Source: Spectribacter hydrogenoxidans (GTDB taxonomy: Bacteria > Pseudomonadota > Gammaproteobacteria > Nevskiales > Salinisphaeraceae). Taken from it: a DNA stretch of 64,000 nt. Shown here piece after piece: positions 25,836-35,430 of the stretch. The position numbers and the translations under genes were made by a program. Within the stretch, counting starts at the first letter, position 1. Each line of letters starts with the position of its first letter. The notes beneath the pieces were generated by a model. The model did no database searches. It saw only the letters and a list, made by a program, of their open reading frames with translations, and was not told the origin of the DNA. The stretch spans positions 124,001-188,000 of the forward strand of contig NZ_JAVRIB010000002.1 of NCBI RefSeq assembly GCF_031846275.1, written 5' to 3'.

Positions 25836-27017
25836 ATGACCCAACAGGCAGTCATCGTGGCCGCGAAGCGCACCGCCATCGGCAGCTTCGGCGGCACCCT
25901 GGCCGGAATCCCCGCGACCGAGCTGGGCAGCCATGTCATTCGCGGCCTGCTCGCCGACACCGGCGTGGAAGGCAAGCAGGTGGACGAGGTGGTGCTCGGC
26001 CAGGTACTCACCGCCGGCGTCGGCCAGAATCCGGCCCGCCAGGCCTCGATCAACGCCGGCCTGCCCGACAGCGTGCCGGCCATGACCATCAACAAGGTCT
26101 GCGGCAGCGGTCTGCGTACGGTGATGCTGGCGGCCCAGTCGATCGCCCTGGGCGACGCCGACATCGTGATCGCCGGCGGGCAGGAAAACATGAGCGCAGC
26201 CCCGCATGTGCTGCCCGGCTCGCGCAACGGCACCAAGATGGGCGACGCCAAGCTGGTGGATTCGATGATCTCGGATGGCCTCTGGGACGCCTTCAACAGC
26301 TTCCACATGGGCGTGACTGCCGAAAACCTCGCGAAGAAATACAACATTTCCCGCGAGGAACAGGATGCCTTCGCCGCCACCTCGCAGCAGCGGGCCGAGG
26401 AAGCGCTCAAGCACGGTCGGTTCGAGGACGAGGTGACTCCAGTGGAGGTGCCCCAGCGCAAGGGGGATCCGGTACCGTTCGACCGCGACGAGTTCCCCCG
26501 CGCGGGCGTCACTGCCGAGGGTCTGGCCGGGATGAAGCCGGCGTTCCAGAAGGAGGGCACGGTCACCGCGGCCAACGCCTCGGGCCTGAATGACGGTGCC
26601 GCGGTGGTGATGGTGATGAGCGAGACTCGCGCCAATGCGCTGGGTCTGACCCCGCTGGCGCGTATCGCCGCCTACGGCAACGCCGGGGTCGACCCGGCGA
26701 TCATGGGGATCGGGCCGGTTCCGGCCACCAAACGCTGTCTGTCACGGGCCGGCTGGCAGGTCGGGGACCTGGAGCTGATCGAGGCCAACGAGGCCTTCGC
26801 CGCCCAGGCCCTGGCCGTAACCCGCGAACTCGAGTGGGACCTCGACCTGGTCAACGTCAACGGCGGGGCCATTGCCCTTGGGCACCCGATCGGCGCCTCG
26901 GGCTGCCGCATTCTGGTGACGCTGATCCACGAGATGATCAAGCGCGACGTGCACAAGGGTCTGGCCACGCTGTGCATCGGTGGCGGACAGGGCGTGGCCG
27001 TGGCGCTGGAACGCTAG
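25836..27017 (+). CDS. phaA: Acetyl-CoA acetyltransferase (beta-ketothiolase)
   Basis: 393-residue thiolase condensing two acetyl-CoA to acetoacetyl-CoA, the first step of PHB synthesis. The nucleophilic cysteine is in INKVCGSGL (about residue 89), the histidine in ALGHPIGASG (about 350) and the second cysteine in LCIGGGQG (about 380). An AAGGAGAG Shine-Dalgarno precedes the ATG. It lies between phaC and phaB, 38 bases before the latter. Confidence 0.96.
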   Translation: MTQQAVIVAAKRTAIGSFGGTLAGIPATELGSHVIRGLLADTGVEGKQVDEVVLGQVLTAGVGQNPARQASINAGLPDSVPAMTINKVCGSGLRTVMLAAQSIALGDADIVIAGGQENMSAAPHVLPGSRNGTKMGDAKLVDSMISDGLWDAFNSFHMGVTAENLAKKYNISREEQDAFAATSQQRAEEALKHGRFEDEVTPVEVPQRKGDPVPFDRDEFPRAGVTAEGLAGMKPAFQKEGTVTAANASGLNDGAAVVMVMSETRANALGLTPLARIAAYGNAGVDPAIMGIGPVPATKRCLSRAGWQVGDLELIEANEAFAAQALAVTRELEWDLDLVNVNGGAIALGHPIGASGCRILVTLIHEMIKRDVHKGLATLCIGGGQGVAVALER

Positions 27018-27055
27018 CAACCGAAACCATCAGGAAAGGAGTAGAGGGGCGACAC

Positions 27056-27811
27056 ATGAAGATCAATCTCAAGGACAGGGTGGCGCTGGTCACCGGCGCC
27101 AATGGCGCGATCGGCCGCATGATCTGCCACTACCTGGGCAACGCCGGGTGCAAGCTGCTGGCCGGCCACGCCGGCTTCCACAAGGAAGTGGCCGAACAGC
27201 TGGTGGCCGACGAGAAGAAGGAGGGCTGCCGGATCAAGCTGCTGGAGTTCGACGTGTCGGACTTCGAGGCCACCAGGGCGGCCATTGCCGAAGGCGAGGC
27301 CGAGTTCGGCCCGGTGGACATCCTGGTCAACGTGGCCGGCATCACCAAGGACAAGCCGCTCAAGAAGATGGACCCCGAGACCTGGCAGAAGGTCATCGAC
27401 ATCAATCTGGGCGGCATCTACAACTGCACCCGCAATGTCATCGAAGGCATGAGCGACCGCGGCTGGGGCCGGGTGATCAACATCAGTTCCATCAACGGCC
27501 AGAAGGGGCAGTTCGGTCAGGCCAACTACTCGGCGGCCAAGGCCGGCGTGCACGGTTTCACCATGGCCGTGGCCCGGGAAGTGGCACGCAAGGGCGTGAC
27601 CGTGAACACCATCTCCCCCGGTTACATCGACAGCCCCATGATCCGGGCGGTGCCGGAAGACATCCGCGCCGGCATCGAGGCCGAGATCCCCATTGGCCGG
27701 TTCGGCCAGCCCGAGGATATAGCCAGCATGGTGACGTTCGCGGCCTCGGAGCAGGCGGGCTGGATCACCGGGGCCGACTTCACGGTCAACGGCGGTCACT
27801 TCATCCACTGA
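27056..27811 (+). CDS. phaB: Acetoacetyl-CoA reductase
   Basis: 251-residue short-chain dehydrogenase reducing acetoacetyl-CoA to (R)-3-hydroxybutyryl-CoA, normally with NADPH. The cofactor motif is TGANGAIG (about 14-21), catalytic Ser is in INISSINGQKG and the Tyr/Lys pair in YSAAKAG (about 155-161). The ATG at 27056, with AGGAAAGGAG upstream, begins MKINLKDRVALVTG; the longer upstream frame overlaps phaA and is not real. Second step of the PHB pathway. Confidence 0.95.
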   Translation: MKINLKDRVALVTGANGAIGRMICHYLGNAGCKLLAGHAGFHKEVAEQLVADEKKEGCRIKLLEFDVSDFEATRAAIAEGEAEFGPVDILVNVAGITKDKPLKKMDPETWQKVIDINLGGIYNCTRNVIEGMSDRGWGRVINISSINGQKGQFGQANYSAAKAGVHGFTMAVAREVARKGVTVNTISPGYIDSPMIRAVPEDIRAGIEAEIPIGRFGQPEDIASMVTFAASEQAGWITGADFTVNGGHFIH

Positions 27812-27828
27812 CCACTTTGAATCCGGCG

Positions 27829-27857
27829 GCCGGACGGGCTTTGCACCCCCGTCCGGC
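27829..27857 (+). terminator. Hairpin between phaB and phaR
   Basis: GCCGGACGGG (27829-27838) pairs with CCCGTCCGGC (27848-27857) around a nine-base loop. There is no T tract after it, and phaR starts 18 bases later, so partial termination or mRNA processing is more likely than a full stop. Confidence 0.5.
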
Positions 27858-27875
27858 GGGGCGGATAATCCGGTC

Positions 27876-28325
27876 ATGCGCGTGATCCGGAAATACCCCA
27901 ACCGCCGTCTCTACGATACCGAAACGGGCAGGTTCCTCAACCTCGGCCAGTTGCGCGAGATGGTGGAGCAGGGGGTGGCGCTGGAGGTCCGCGACAAGGC
28001 TACCGGCGACGACATCACCCGGGCACTGATGCTGCAGATCATCGTCGACGCCGAGGATCAGGGGCGCCCCATTCTCAGCCAGGCGCTGCTGCAGAACCTG
28101 ATCCGCTTTCGCGGTCACGCACTGCAGGATTACATGACCACCTATCTGGAAGAGAGCGTGGCGCTATTCATCGATCAGGTGGATGACGTGCATACGCGCG
28201 TGGGCGACATGGTCGAGCGCGGGCCCTGGGAGGCGCTGGCCGAACTCGGCCGGCGGAATATGGCATGGTGGTCGCCGTGGCAGGACGAGCCGCGACGCCG
28301 GTCGCGTGACGAGGATTCCGACTAG
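27876..28325 (+). CDS. phaR: Polyhydroxyalkanoate synthesis repressor PhaR
   Basis: 149-residue DNA- and PHB-binding repressor that senses free polymer and releases phasin promoters. The conserved N-terminal DNA-binding domain begins RVIRKYPNRRLYDTETGRFL, followed by the PHB accumulation regulatory domain through about residue 110 (LLQNLIRFRGHALQDYM). The tail is basic and acidic mixed. It is the last gene of the pha cluster. The paired TGC-N3-GCA sites around the phaP promoter are its likely targets. Confidence 0.95.
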   Translation: MRVIRKYPNRRLYDTETGRFLNLGQLREMVEQGVALEVRDKATGDDITRALMLQIIVDAEDQGRPILSQALLQNLIRFRGHALQDYMTTYLEESVALFIDQVDDVHTRVGDMVERGPWEALAELGRRNMAWWSPWQDEPRRRSRDEDSD

Positions 28326-28440
28326 CGCCCGCGTCATCTGTCGCGGGTCTGCATCAATGCGTTGCCGGCCTGTCATGGCTGCGACGCAGGGCACCCGCAT
28401 GCAGCGTTCATTTTCTGTCGTTATCGAGGCATTTCCGGTT

Positions 28441-28456
28441 TGGCAAGGAGTTTGCT
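28441..28456 (+). promoter_or_regulatory. Candidate sigma-54 promoter of the binding-protein lipoprotein gene
   Basis: TGGCAAGGAGTTTGCT matches TGGCACG-N4-TTGCW at nearly every conserved position, with GG (28442-28443) and GC (28454-28455) ten bases apart. The predicted start site is near 28467, which argues that the in-frame ATG at 28362 is not used. It is the best of the three sigma-54-like motifs in the window. Confidence 0.5.
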
Positions 28457-28511
28457 CAACCCCCGGTGGAGTGGGTATCGGGCCGTCGGTCGCGGGTTGA
28501 TCGGCGCCTCC

Positions 28512-29597
28512 GTGCACTTCACTCCTCTCCCGCCAAATCGCGGCGTTCCGGCCGGCCCGACGATTGAGTACCCCCGTCGGCCGGCCGGTCTCTTGGCCGC
28601 GCTCGGACAACGACTGCGCCGGGCCCGGTGGTTTGCCACCTGCTGCCTGCTGCCGCTGCTGGCTGCCTGCAGTGATGAGTCCTCCATTCAGACCCTGCGC
28701 GTGGGTGTGCTCGAATACGGCACGGTCAACTGGGAGCTCACGGTCATCCGGGAGCGGGGGCTGGCCCGCGAGCGCGGCATCCGCCTGGAACTGCTGCCGA
28801 TGGCCTCCGAGTCCGCCATGACCGAGGCGCTCGCCGAGGGTCGGGTTGAGCTGATCGTGTCCGACTGGCTGTGGGCCGCGCGCCAGCGGGCCGGCGGCCA
28901 GCGCTACCAGTTCGCCCCCTACTCGCTGGCAGTGGGGGCAGTCATGGTCAATCCGGGCGCAGACATCGACGAGCTGGCGGATCTGACCGGCCGCGACATC
29001 GGCATCGCCGGTGGCCGCCTGGACAAGACCTGGCTGCTGCTGCGCGCCTACGCCGACCAGCGGGCGTCAATGGACCTGGAATCGCTGGTACAGCCACGCT
29101 TCGCCGGGCCGCCAGCGGTCAATCAGATGATGCTGGACGGCGAACTCCCGGCGGCGATCAACTACTGGCACTACAATGCCCGGCTCCAGGCCCTGGGGAT
29201 GGTGCCGCTGATCACCCTGGGCGAGATATTCGACGAACTGGGCGTGGCCACGTCGCCGCCGGTGCTCGGCTGGGTGTTCGAGCAGGACTGGGCGGATGCC
29301 AACGGCGCGCTGTTGCGCGACTTCCTGGCGGCCAGTTTCGAGGCCAAGTCGATCCTGGCAGCCTCCGATGCCCCCTGGGAGAGCGTGCGCCATCTCGTGA
29401 AACCCGAAACCAGCGCAGTATTTGCCGCCATCCGCAGCGGTTACCGCGACGGGATTCCGCGCGAATACGGTCCGCCCCAGATCGAGGCGGCCGAGCAGGT
29501 CTTCGACATTCTTGCCGAGGAGGCAGGGGACGAACTGGCCGGAGATCTCGAAACCCTGCCCGACGACCTGTTCTGGGCGGGGTTCCGGTTACCCTGA
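28512..29597 (+). CDS. NitT/TauT-type ABC substrate-binding lipoprotein
   Basis: A family of periplasmic binding proteins (NMT1/SsuA-like) for nitrate, sulfonates or related small anions. The mature domain starts with LRVGVLEYGTVNWELTVIRE and has the family pattern VELIVSDWLW, followed by a two-lobe fold of about 300 residues. It has a lipobox, LLAAC. The start is uncertain: GTG at 28512 is used because it lies after the predicted sigma-54 start site; TTG codons nearer the signal are possible. No permease or ATPase genes adjoin it, so it may be an orphan or serve a redox enzyme. The ligand cannot be read from sequence. Confidence 0.8.
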   Translation: MHFTPLPPNRGVPAGPTIEYPRRPAGLLAALGQRLRRARWFATCCLLPLLAACSDESSIQTLRVGVLEYGTVNWELTVIRERGLARERGIRLELLPMASESAMTEALAEGRVELIVSDWLWAARQRAGGQRYQFAPYSLAVGAVMVNPGADIDELADLTGRDIGIAGGRLDKTWLLLRAYADQRASMDLESLVQPRFAGPPAVNQMMLDGELPAAINYWHYNARLQALGMVPLITLGEIFDELGVATSPPVLGWVFEQDWADANGALLRDFLAASFEAKSILAASDAPWESVRHLVKPETSAVFAAIRSGYRDGIPREYGPPQIEAAEQVFDILAEEAGDELAGDLETLPDDLFWAGFRLP

Positions 29598-29613
29598 AGC
29601 GGCTGCCCCCGGA

Positions 29614-30810
<1,197 letters not shown>

Positions 30811-30858
30811 GATCGTCCTGTCAGGTTGGATGAGAAGGCGCGGCGCCGATGCGTAAGC

Positions 30859-31626
30859 CTACTTGGGCTGCATCCGGATGGCCCCATCCAGACGGATGGT
30901 GGTGCCGTTGAGAACCGGGTTCTCGATGATGTCGCGGGCCATCCGGGCGTACTCGGCGGGCAGGCCCAGGCGCGGCGGGAACGGTACCTGCTTGCCCAGG
31001 GAGTCACGCACGTCCTCGGGCAGGCCGGCCATCATGGGCGTGTCGAACAGACCGGGGGCGATGGTCATCACGCGGATACCGTCGCGTGCCAGTTCCCGGG
31101 CGATGGGCAGAGTCATGCCGACTACCCCGCCCTTGGAGGCGGAATAGGAAGCCTGGCCGATCTGGCCCTCGAACGCCGCAACCGACGCGGTGTTGATGAT
31201 CACGCCCTTTTCACCGCCGGCATCCGGCTCGCCCCTGGCCATGGCTTCCGCGGCCAGCCGGATCATGTTGAAGCTGCCGATCAGGTTGATCTCGATCACC
31301 TTGGAGAACTTCTTGAGATCCATCGGGCCGTCCTTGCCCAGCACCTTGGCCGGGATGCCGATGCCGGCGCAGTTGACCAGGCCGTGCAGACCGCCGAATT
31401 CGCTGACGGCCAGCTCGACCGCCGCGCGACCGTCATCCCCCTGCGTGACATCGCAGCGCGAGAACCGAACGGCATCGCCCAGGGCGTCGGCCAGGGCCTG
31501 GCCGGCCTTGGCGTTCACGTCCGCAATCACGGCCCGGCCGCCCTGGTCGACGATGGCGCGTACCGTGGCCTCGCCGAGGCCGGAGCCGCCCCCGGTGACG
31601 ATGAAACAGCGGTCGGCGATCTGCAT
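30859..31626 (-). CDS. SDR family 3-hydroxyacyl-CoA dehydrogenase-like protein
   Basis: 255-residue short-chain dehydrogenase resembling 3-hydroxy-2-methylbutyryl-CoA dehydrogenase/HSD17B10-type enzymes. The cofactor motif is TGGGSGLG (about 11-18), with ADVN after strand 2 favouring NAD. Catalytic Ser is in INTASVAAFEGQIGQ and Tyr/Lys in YSASKGG (about 167). The stretch GLFDTPMMAGLP is typical of this subfamily. It precedes the thiolase gene in what looks like a two-gene acyl-CoA degradation operon. Confidence 0.88.
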   Translation of the reverse strand: MQIADRCFIVTGGGSGLGEATVRAIVDQGGRAVIADVNAKAGQALADALGDAVRFSRCDVTQGDDGRAAVELAVSEFGGLHGLVNCAGIGIPAKVLGKDGPMDLKKFSKVIEINLIGSFNMIRLAAEAMARGEPDAGGEKGVIINTASVAAFEGQIGQASYSASKGGVVGMTLPIARELARDGIRVMTIAPGLFDTPMMAGLPEDVRDSLGKQVPFPPRLGLPAEYARMARDIIENPVLNGTTIRLDGAIRMQPK

Positions 31627-31728
31627 GATGTGCTCTCCTGAATTGGGCGTAATGACGGCGGCGTTTTACCGCAGTTGGATGGCGTTGACCACCCGCCGGG
31701 GTTGACTTCGGGGCCGGATTCGCCTGCT

Positions 31729-33234
31729 ATGCGTGCTTTCGCACGACTTTTGTCTGGGGGGAAGACGTTGTCCGCCGCCGAGTTATCCACCGACCGGGAT
31801 AGCCAGCGTCTGCAGTTGCAGCGCATGGAACGAGCCCTGGTCCGGGCCCGCCTGGCACAGCCGCAGGATCTGTCGGAAACCGATTACCAGTGTCTGCGCT
31901 ATGCCATGGGCCTGGCGCGCATTCACCGTTTCGTGCCACGGGGCAGCAAGCGCGACGTGCGCATCAACCTCGGCGCCAACGCCACCCTGGCCGACTGGCT
32001 GCTGGCCCATCTCTACACGCCCTTGCGCAGTGCCGGCAGTGATAGCGAACGACTGGCCACCTGCGTTCAGGCCATGCCCCGCGTGCGGGAACTCACTGCT
32101 CAGGCCCGCGAGGCATTGCTTGCCAGCCACCCGGATGATTTCGACGCCGCGGCGCTCGACCGGGAAGCCGGCCATCGAGCGTTCGTCAGCGTGGCCGGGG
32201 GCGGTGGCGGTGCCGGATACGTCTATCTGGGCGCTTATGCCCGATTGATGGCGGCGGACCTCACTCCGGATTACCTGGTGGGCAACTCCATCGGCGCGGT
32301 AATGGGGCTGTTCCGCGCCGCCAGGCGTCGCATCGAGGTGGATGAATACCTTGCCTTTGCCAAATCGTTGAGCCGCGCCGATGTGTTTACCGCCGGCCGG
32401 CGCCGGGCGGACCTGTGTCTGCCGGGCCTGCTGCAGCTGCATCTGAAGGTGCTGCATTCCCGCTTCGTCACCGGCGATCATCGCCGTCCCCTGCGGCTGG
32501 ACGAAATGGAGATTCCGCTCGACCTGATCGTGGCCGGGGTGCGGCGGCGCTCGCTCGAGCGCATGCCCGATGACGTGCGCGAGCCGGAGTCCGGGGCCTC
32601 GCGGCTGCTGCCGTTCTCCGTGAAACTTGCGTCAAGGCTGTGGCGACTCGCCAGCTTTTTCAGCCCGGCGCTGGTCAAGCCACTGGTGTTCGGCCGTGAC
32701 CAGGATACCCGCTCGCTGCATGCGGTGGACGTGGTGGGGTTCTCGGCCGCGGTACCCACTATCCTGCAGTACGAGTTGCGGGGTCGGGCCGGTACCAGCC
32801 GCGAGATCTTTGCCGAACTGATGAATCGGCATGATCTGAGTGCGCTGGTGGACGGTGGCGTGGCCGACAACGTCCCGGCCCGGGCGGCCTGGGAAGGCGT
32901 CGAATCCGGCCGCATCGGCACCCGCAATGCCTACTATCTGGCATTCGACTGCTTCCAGCCCAAATGGGAACCCAAGCACCTGTGGCTCTGGCCGATTTCC
33001 CAGGCCGTGCAGATGCAGATGCGGTCCAATCGGGTTTACGCTGACTCCATGGTGCGTTTTTCTCCTACCCTGTCGCCGATCAATCTGGTGCCGGCGGCTG
33101 CCTCGCTCGACCAGGCCTTCCAGTGGGGGTGGAATCAGATGGACGCCCGGTTGCCCGAGGTGACCGCCATGCTTCAGCCCGCCACGTGGGAAGCCGCCGG
33201 CCGGCCGGCCCTGGTGGCCACGGAGACCTCATGA
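31729..33234 (+). CDS. Patatin-like phospholipase family protein
   Basis: About 500 residues. The patatin core has the oxyanion glycines GGGGGAGYVYLGAY, the nucleophile box GNSIG (Ser about 187) and the dyad aspartate DGG (about 375, VDGGVADNVPA), so it should be a serine lipid hydrolase. There is no signal peptide. The N-terminal 140 residues are helical and unrecognised. The start is uncertain: ATG at 31675, ATG at 31729, or TTG at 31768, which has GGGGGGAAG well placed before it. Its stop overlaps the start of the next gene (ATGA), so it is coupled to a voltage-sensor-like membrane protein. Confidence 0.87.
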   Translation: MRAFARLLSGGKTLSAAELSTDRDSQRLQLQRMERALVRARLAQPQDLSETDYQCLRYAMGLARIHRFVPRGSKRDVRINLGANATLADWLLAHLYTPLRSAGSDSERLATCVQAMPRVRELTAQAREALLASHPDDFDAAALDREAGHRAFVSVAGGGGGAGYVYLGAYARLMAADLTPDYLVGNSIGAVMGLFRAARRRIEVDEYLAFAKSLSRADVFTAGRRRADLCLPGLLQLHLKVLHSRFVTGDHRRPLRLDEMEIPLDLIVAGVRRRSLERMPDDVREPESGASRLLPFSVKLASRLWRLASFFSPALVKPLVFGRDQDTRSLHAVDVVGFSAAVPTILQYELRGRAGTSREIFAELMNRHDLSALVDGGVADNVPARAAWEGVESGRIGTRNAYYLAFDCFQPKWEPKHLWLWPISQAVQMQMRSNRVYADSMVRFSPTLSPINLVPAAASLDQAFQWGWNQMDARLPEVTAMLQPATWEAAGRPALVATETS

Positions 33235-34244
33235 GTGCGCCGCCGGTGATTCGGTCAGGCGGACGCGGCACCCTGGCCTGGGCTGGTCTGGTCTGGGACC
33301 TCACCGTCCTCGCCCTGGTGGCGCTCAATCTCGGTCTGATCATCTTCGACAGCCTGTTCGTGATCGAATCCTTTGCCGCTGGCGTCGCCTGGCTGTCACC
33401 GGGGGGGCATGACTGGTATGCAGTCAACGTGCACGAGCATTTCCCCACTATCGATCTCTACTTCGTGGCGATCTTCATCGCCGACGTGTTGGTCGGCTGG
33501 GGCGTGGCCATCTGGTACCAGCGCTATCACCGCTGGTTCTTCTATCCCTTTGTGCACTGGTACGACGTGCTTGGCTGTATTCCGCTCGCCGGGTTCCGTT
33601 GGCTGCGGGTGCTGCGCGTGCTGGCGCTGGGCATCCGCCTGCAGCGGCTGGGCCTAATTGATGTCCGGCAGTGGCGGGCCTACGCGTTTGCCAAGAAGTA
33701 CTACGACATCCTGGTGGAGGAAGTCTCCGACCGGGTCGTGGTCAATGTGCTCGATGGCATTCAGGAGGAAGTCCGCAGCGGCGGCAAGGACCTGACCACA
33801 CGGGTTCTCACCGAAGTGGTCCAGCCCCGCCGGGAGCGCCTGGTCAACGTGATCAGTCAGCGGATCGAGGCCGCCGTGAGCAAGGCCTACGGCGACAACC
33901 GCGACGAAATCCAGGCCTACGTTGGAAAGCTGGTCAACCGGGCGGTGTCGGACAATGCGGCCATCGCCGGCGTTGAACGCGTGCCGATGCTGGGCGCGGC
34001 GGTGACACGCAGTCTCGAATGGGCCATCCGTGATGCCGTCAACAGCGTGCTCGACGAGGCTGTCACCGGACTGGAATCGGATGAGTTCGACGACATGGTC
34101 CAGCACATCGCCGACAGCGTGCTGGCCCAGTTGCTGGAAACCCAGGCGAGCGTGAATCCCGACATCAACGAGGCGATTGTCGAGGTGGTGGAACTGCTCA
34201 AGGAGCAGGTTCGAGTACAGCGGTGGAAGGAGACCTACGCCTGA
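33231..34244 (+). CDS. Membrane protein with a voltage-sensor-like domain, no visible pore
   Basis: 337 residues. Four hydrophobic helices lie in the first 145 residues: about 19-40, 73-95, 103-120 and 121-143. The last reads FRWLRVLRVLALGIRLQRLG, with Arg at 123, 126 and 129 (every third residue) and again at 136 and 139, like an S4 voltage sensor. Acidic residues suited as counter-charges lie in helix 2 (Asp75, Asp85) and helix 3 (Asp112). No S5-S6 pair or selectivity filter follows; instead there is a long cytoplasmic, amphipathic helical region (150-337). Function unknown. It overlaps the patatin gene upstream and the lipoprotein gene downstream. Confidence 0.78.
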   Translation: MSAPPVIRSGGRGTLAWAGLVWDLTVLALVALNLGLIIFDSLFVIESFAAGVAWLSPGGHDWYAVNVHEHFPTIDLYFVAIFIADVLVGWGVAIWYQRYHRWFFYPFVHWYDVLGCIPLAGFRWLRVLRVLALGIRLQRLGLIDVRQWRAYAFAKKYYDILVEEVSDRVVVNVLDGIQEEVRSGGKDLTTRVLTEVVQPRRERLVNVISQRIEAAVSKAYGDNRDEIQAYVGKLVNRAVSDNAAIAGVERVPMLGAAVTRSLEWAIRDAVNSVLDEAVTGLESDEFDDMVQHIADSVLAQLLETQASVNPDINEAIVEVVELLKEQVRVQRWKETYA

Positions 34245-34765
34245 ACCCCGTGGCGAGACTCGCGCTGGCGGGCTTCACCGCGCTGACCGTCGCCGGTTGT
34301 CTGCAGCGTGGGCCGACCTATGACGAACCGATTGTCGGGCCGCAGGCAACGCTGACCTATACCAGCAACCGATTGGGCGAGGGCTTCATGGGGCGGGCCG
34401 TGGGCGTGAGCGGGTTGTACCTGTTCGCCAAACCGAGTTTTTGCAGTCAGCAGCGTCGACCGCTCGGCGATATCCGGCAGGTTGATTACGAGCAGCCGGA
34501 GAGCAGGGTAACGCTGCCGGCCAACCAGCCGCTTGCCGTGGAGCTGTTCTGGCAAGGGGCCGAAGACCGCAAGTGCCTGATCGACGATCTGGCATTCCTG
34601 GCGGATCCGGGGGCCGAGTACCGCTTGATCAACGATGTGGACCTGGAAGCCGGGCGCTGCCGGATCACGGTCGAGAAGCGGCAGGAAGATGGCAGTTTCC
34701 GGCGACTCGGGCGGCCGCCGTCTCTTGAGGAGGCTTGTCGGGCCGAGCGGGGGCGTGGCAACTAA
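34223..34765 (+). CDS. Hypothetical lipoprotein
   Basis: 180 residues with a lipoprotein signal ending in the lipobox TVAGC and a mature domain of about 150 residues containing three further cysteines (in SFCSQQ, RKCLIDD and GRCRIT). It begins at GTG 34223, overlapping the upstream gene by 22 bases; a GTG at 34250 is an alternative. No family recognised. It is the third gene of the operon with the patatin and the voltage-sensor-like protein, so the three may form one envelope-associated system. Confidence 0.7.
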   Translation: MEGDLRLNPVARLALAGFTALTVAGCLQRGPTYDEPIVGPQATLTYTSNRLGEGFMGRAVGVSGLYLFAKPSFCSQQRRPLGDIRQVDYEQPESRVTLPANQPLAVELFWQGAEDRKCLIDDLAFLADPGAEYRLINDVDLEAGRCRITVEKRQEDGSFRRLGRPPSLEEACRAERGRGN

Positions 34766-34824
34766 TGCCGGCCATTATGGCGGTGATCGCCCGGTCTGAA
34801 TGCTTGCCCGAAAACATAAGAATT

Positions 34825-35339
34825 TCGCCCTGAAGGGCGAGTCTCTTTTCTTTGCGTCGCTAAAGAAAAGAGACGAAAAGAAAGGCGACCCGGACCGCTT
34901 GCCCCTCGTTCAGCGAAGGCTGATCGAGGGGTTCCCGCCCGGCCGCCGGGCCATGGCCGGGTCGCGCCGACGGCACCTCCGTGTGCCGGCGGCGCTAAGC
35001 CGGACGTCCTGTCCGGCTTACCCTATGGCCCACCGGCCGGTCGGCAAGCGCTAACGGGAGGGAAGAAGCGACCACACCCGGATGTGGCACCTCTTGATTC
35101 CCGTCGGGACGAGCCGAGCACTGCAGGGCGGCGAGGTTCCCGGCCCGAAGGGGCGCGCCCAGGACGGGCGCGCGGTTTTCGCCGGGTCATGGATGACCCG
35201 TCGAAACACCCCCTCGCCGACCGAAGCGCACAGGGCATCCTGCCTCGAACCCCGTTCGAGGCAGGACTCGCCCGCCGGAAGCGTTTCTTTGGTGACTTTC
35301 TTGTCGCACAAGAAAGACACCCGGCCCGCTTCAGCGGGG
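34825..35339. repeat. Non-coding block of about ten palindromes
   Basis: No credible gene lies between 34766 and 35430. The block contains many hairpins: TCGCCC/GGGCGA (34825), GTCTCTTTTCTTT/AAAGAAAAGAGAC (34841-34874, perfect 13-base arms), CCCCTCG.../...CGAGGGG (34901-34931), TAAGCCGGAC/GTCCGGCTTA (34996-35020), GCGCGCCC-AGGAC-GGGCGCGC (35153-35173), CGGGTCA-TGGA-TGACCCG (35183-35200), TCCTGCCTCGAAC/GTTCGAGGCAGGA (35238-35266) and GTGACTTTCTTG/CAAGAAAGACAC (35292-35320). The GAA and AGGAC loops link it to the tRNA-flanking repeats. TTTCTTT-type hairpins bound both ends. Similar hairpin mosaics occur in Xanthomonadaceae-like genomes. Confidence 0.8.
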
Positions 35340-35430
35340 CGGAATCTTCTTTCGTCTACGACAATTCGGGATTTCTGAATCGCCGAAAAGTTTCCGCTTA
35401 TTCCGGTCTGCGGGGCAGTCTGAGTTTTAG

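Noticed and set aside
28362..28511. Extension of the binding-protein lipoprotein gene to the ATG at 28362
   Set aside because: It would place the start upstream of the sigma-54-like promoter and add a cysteine-rich, non-signal-like N-terminus before the lipobox.
34800..35378. Small open frames inside the hairpin block before mgtE
   Set aside because: They run through perfect palindromes, have no ribosome binding sites and yield low-complexity basic peptides; the block is better explained as repeats.
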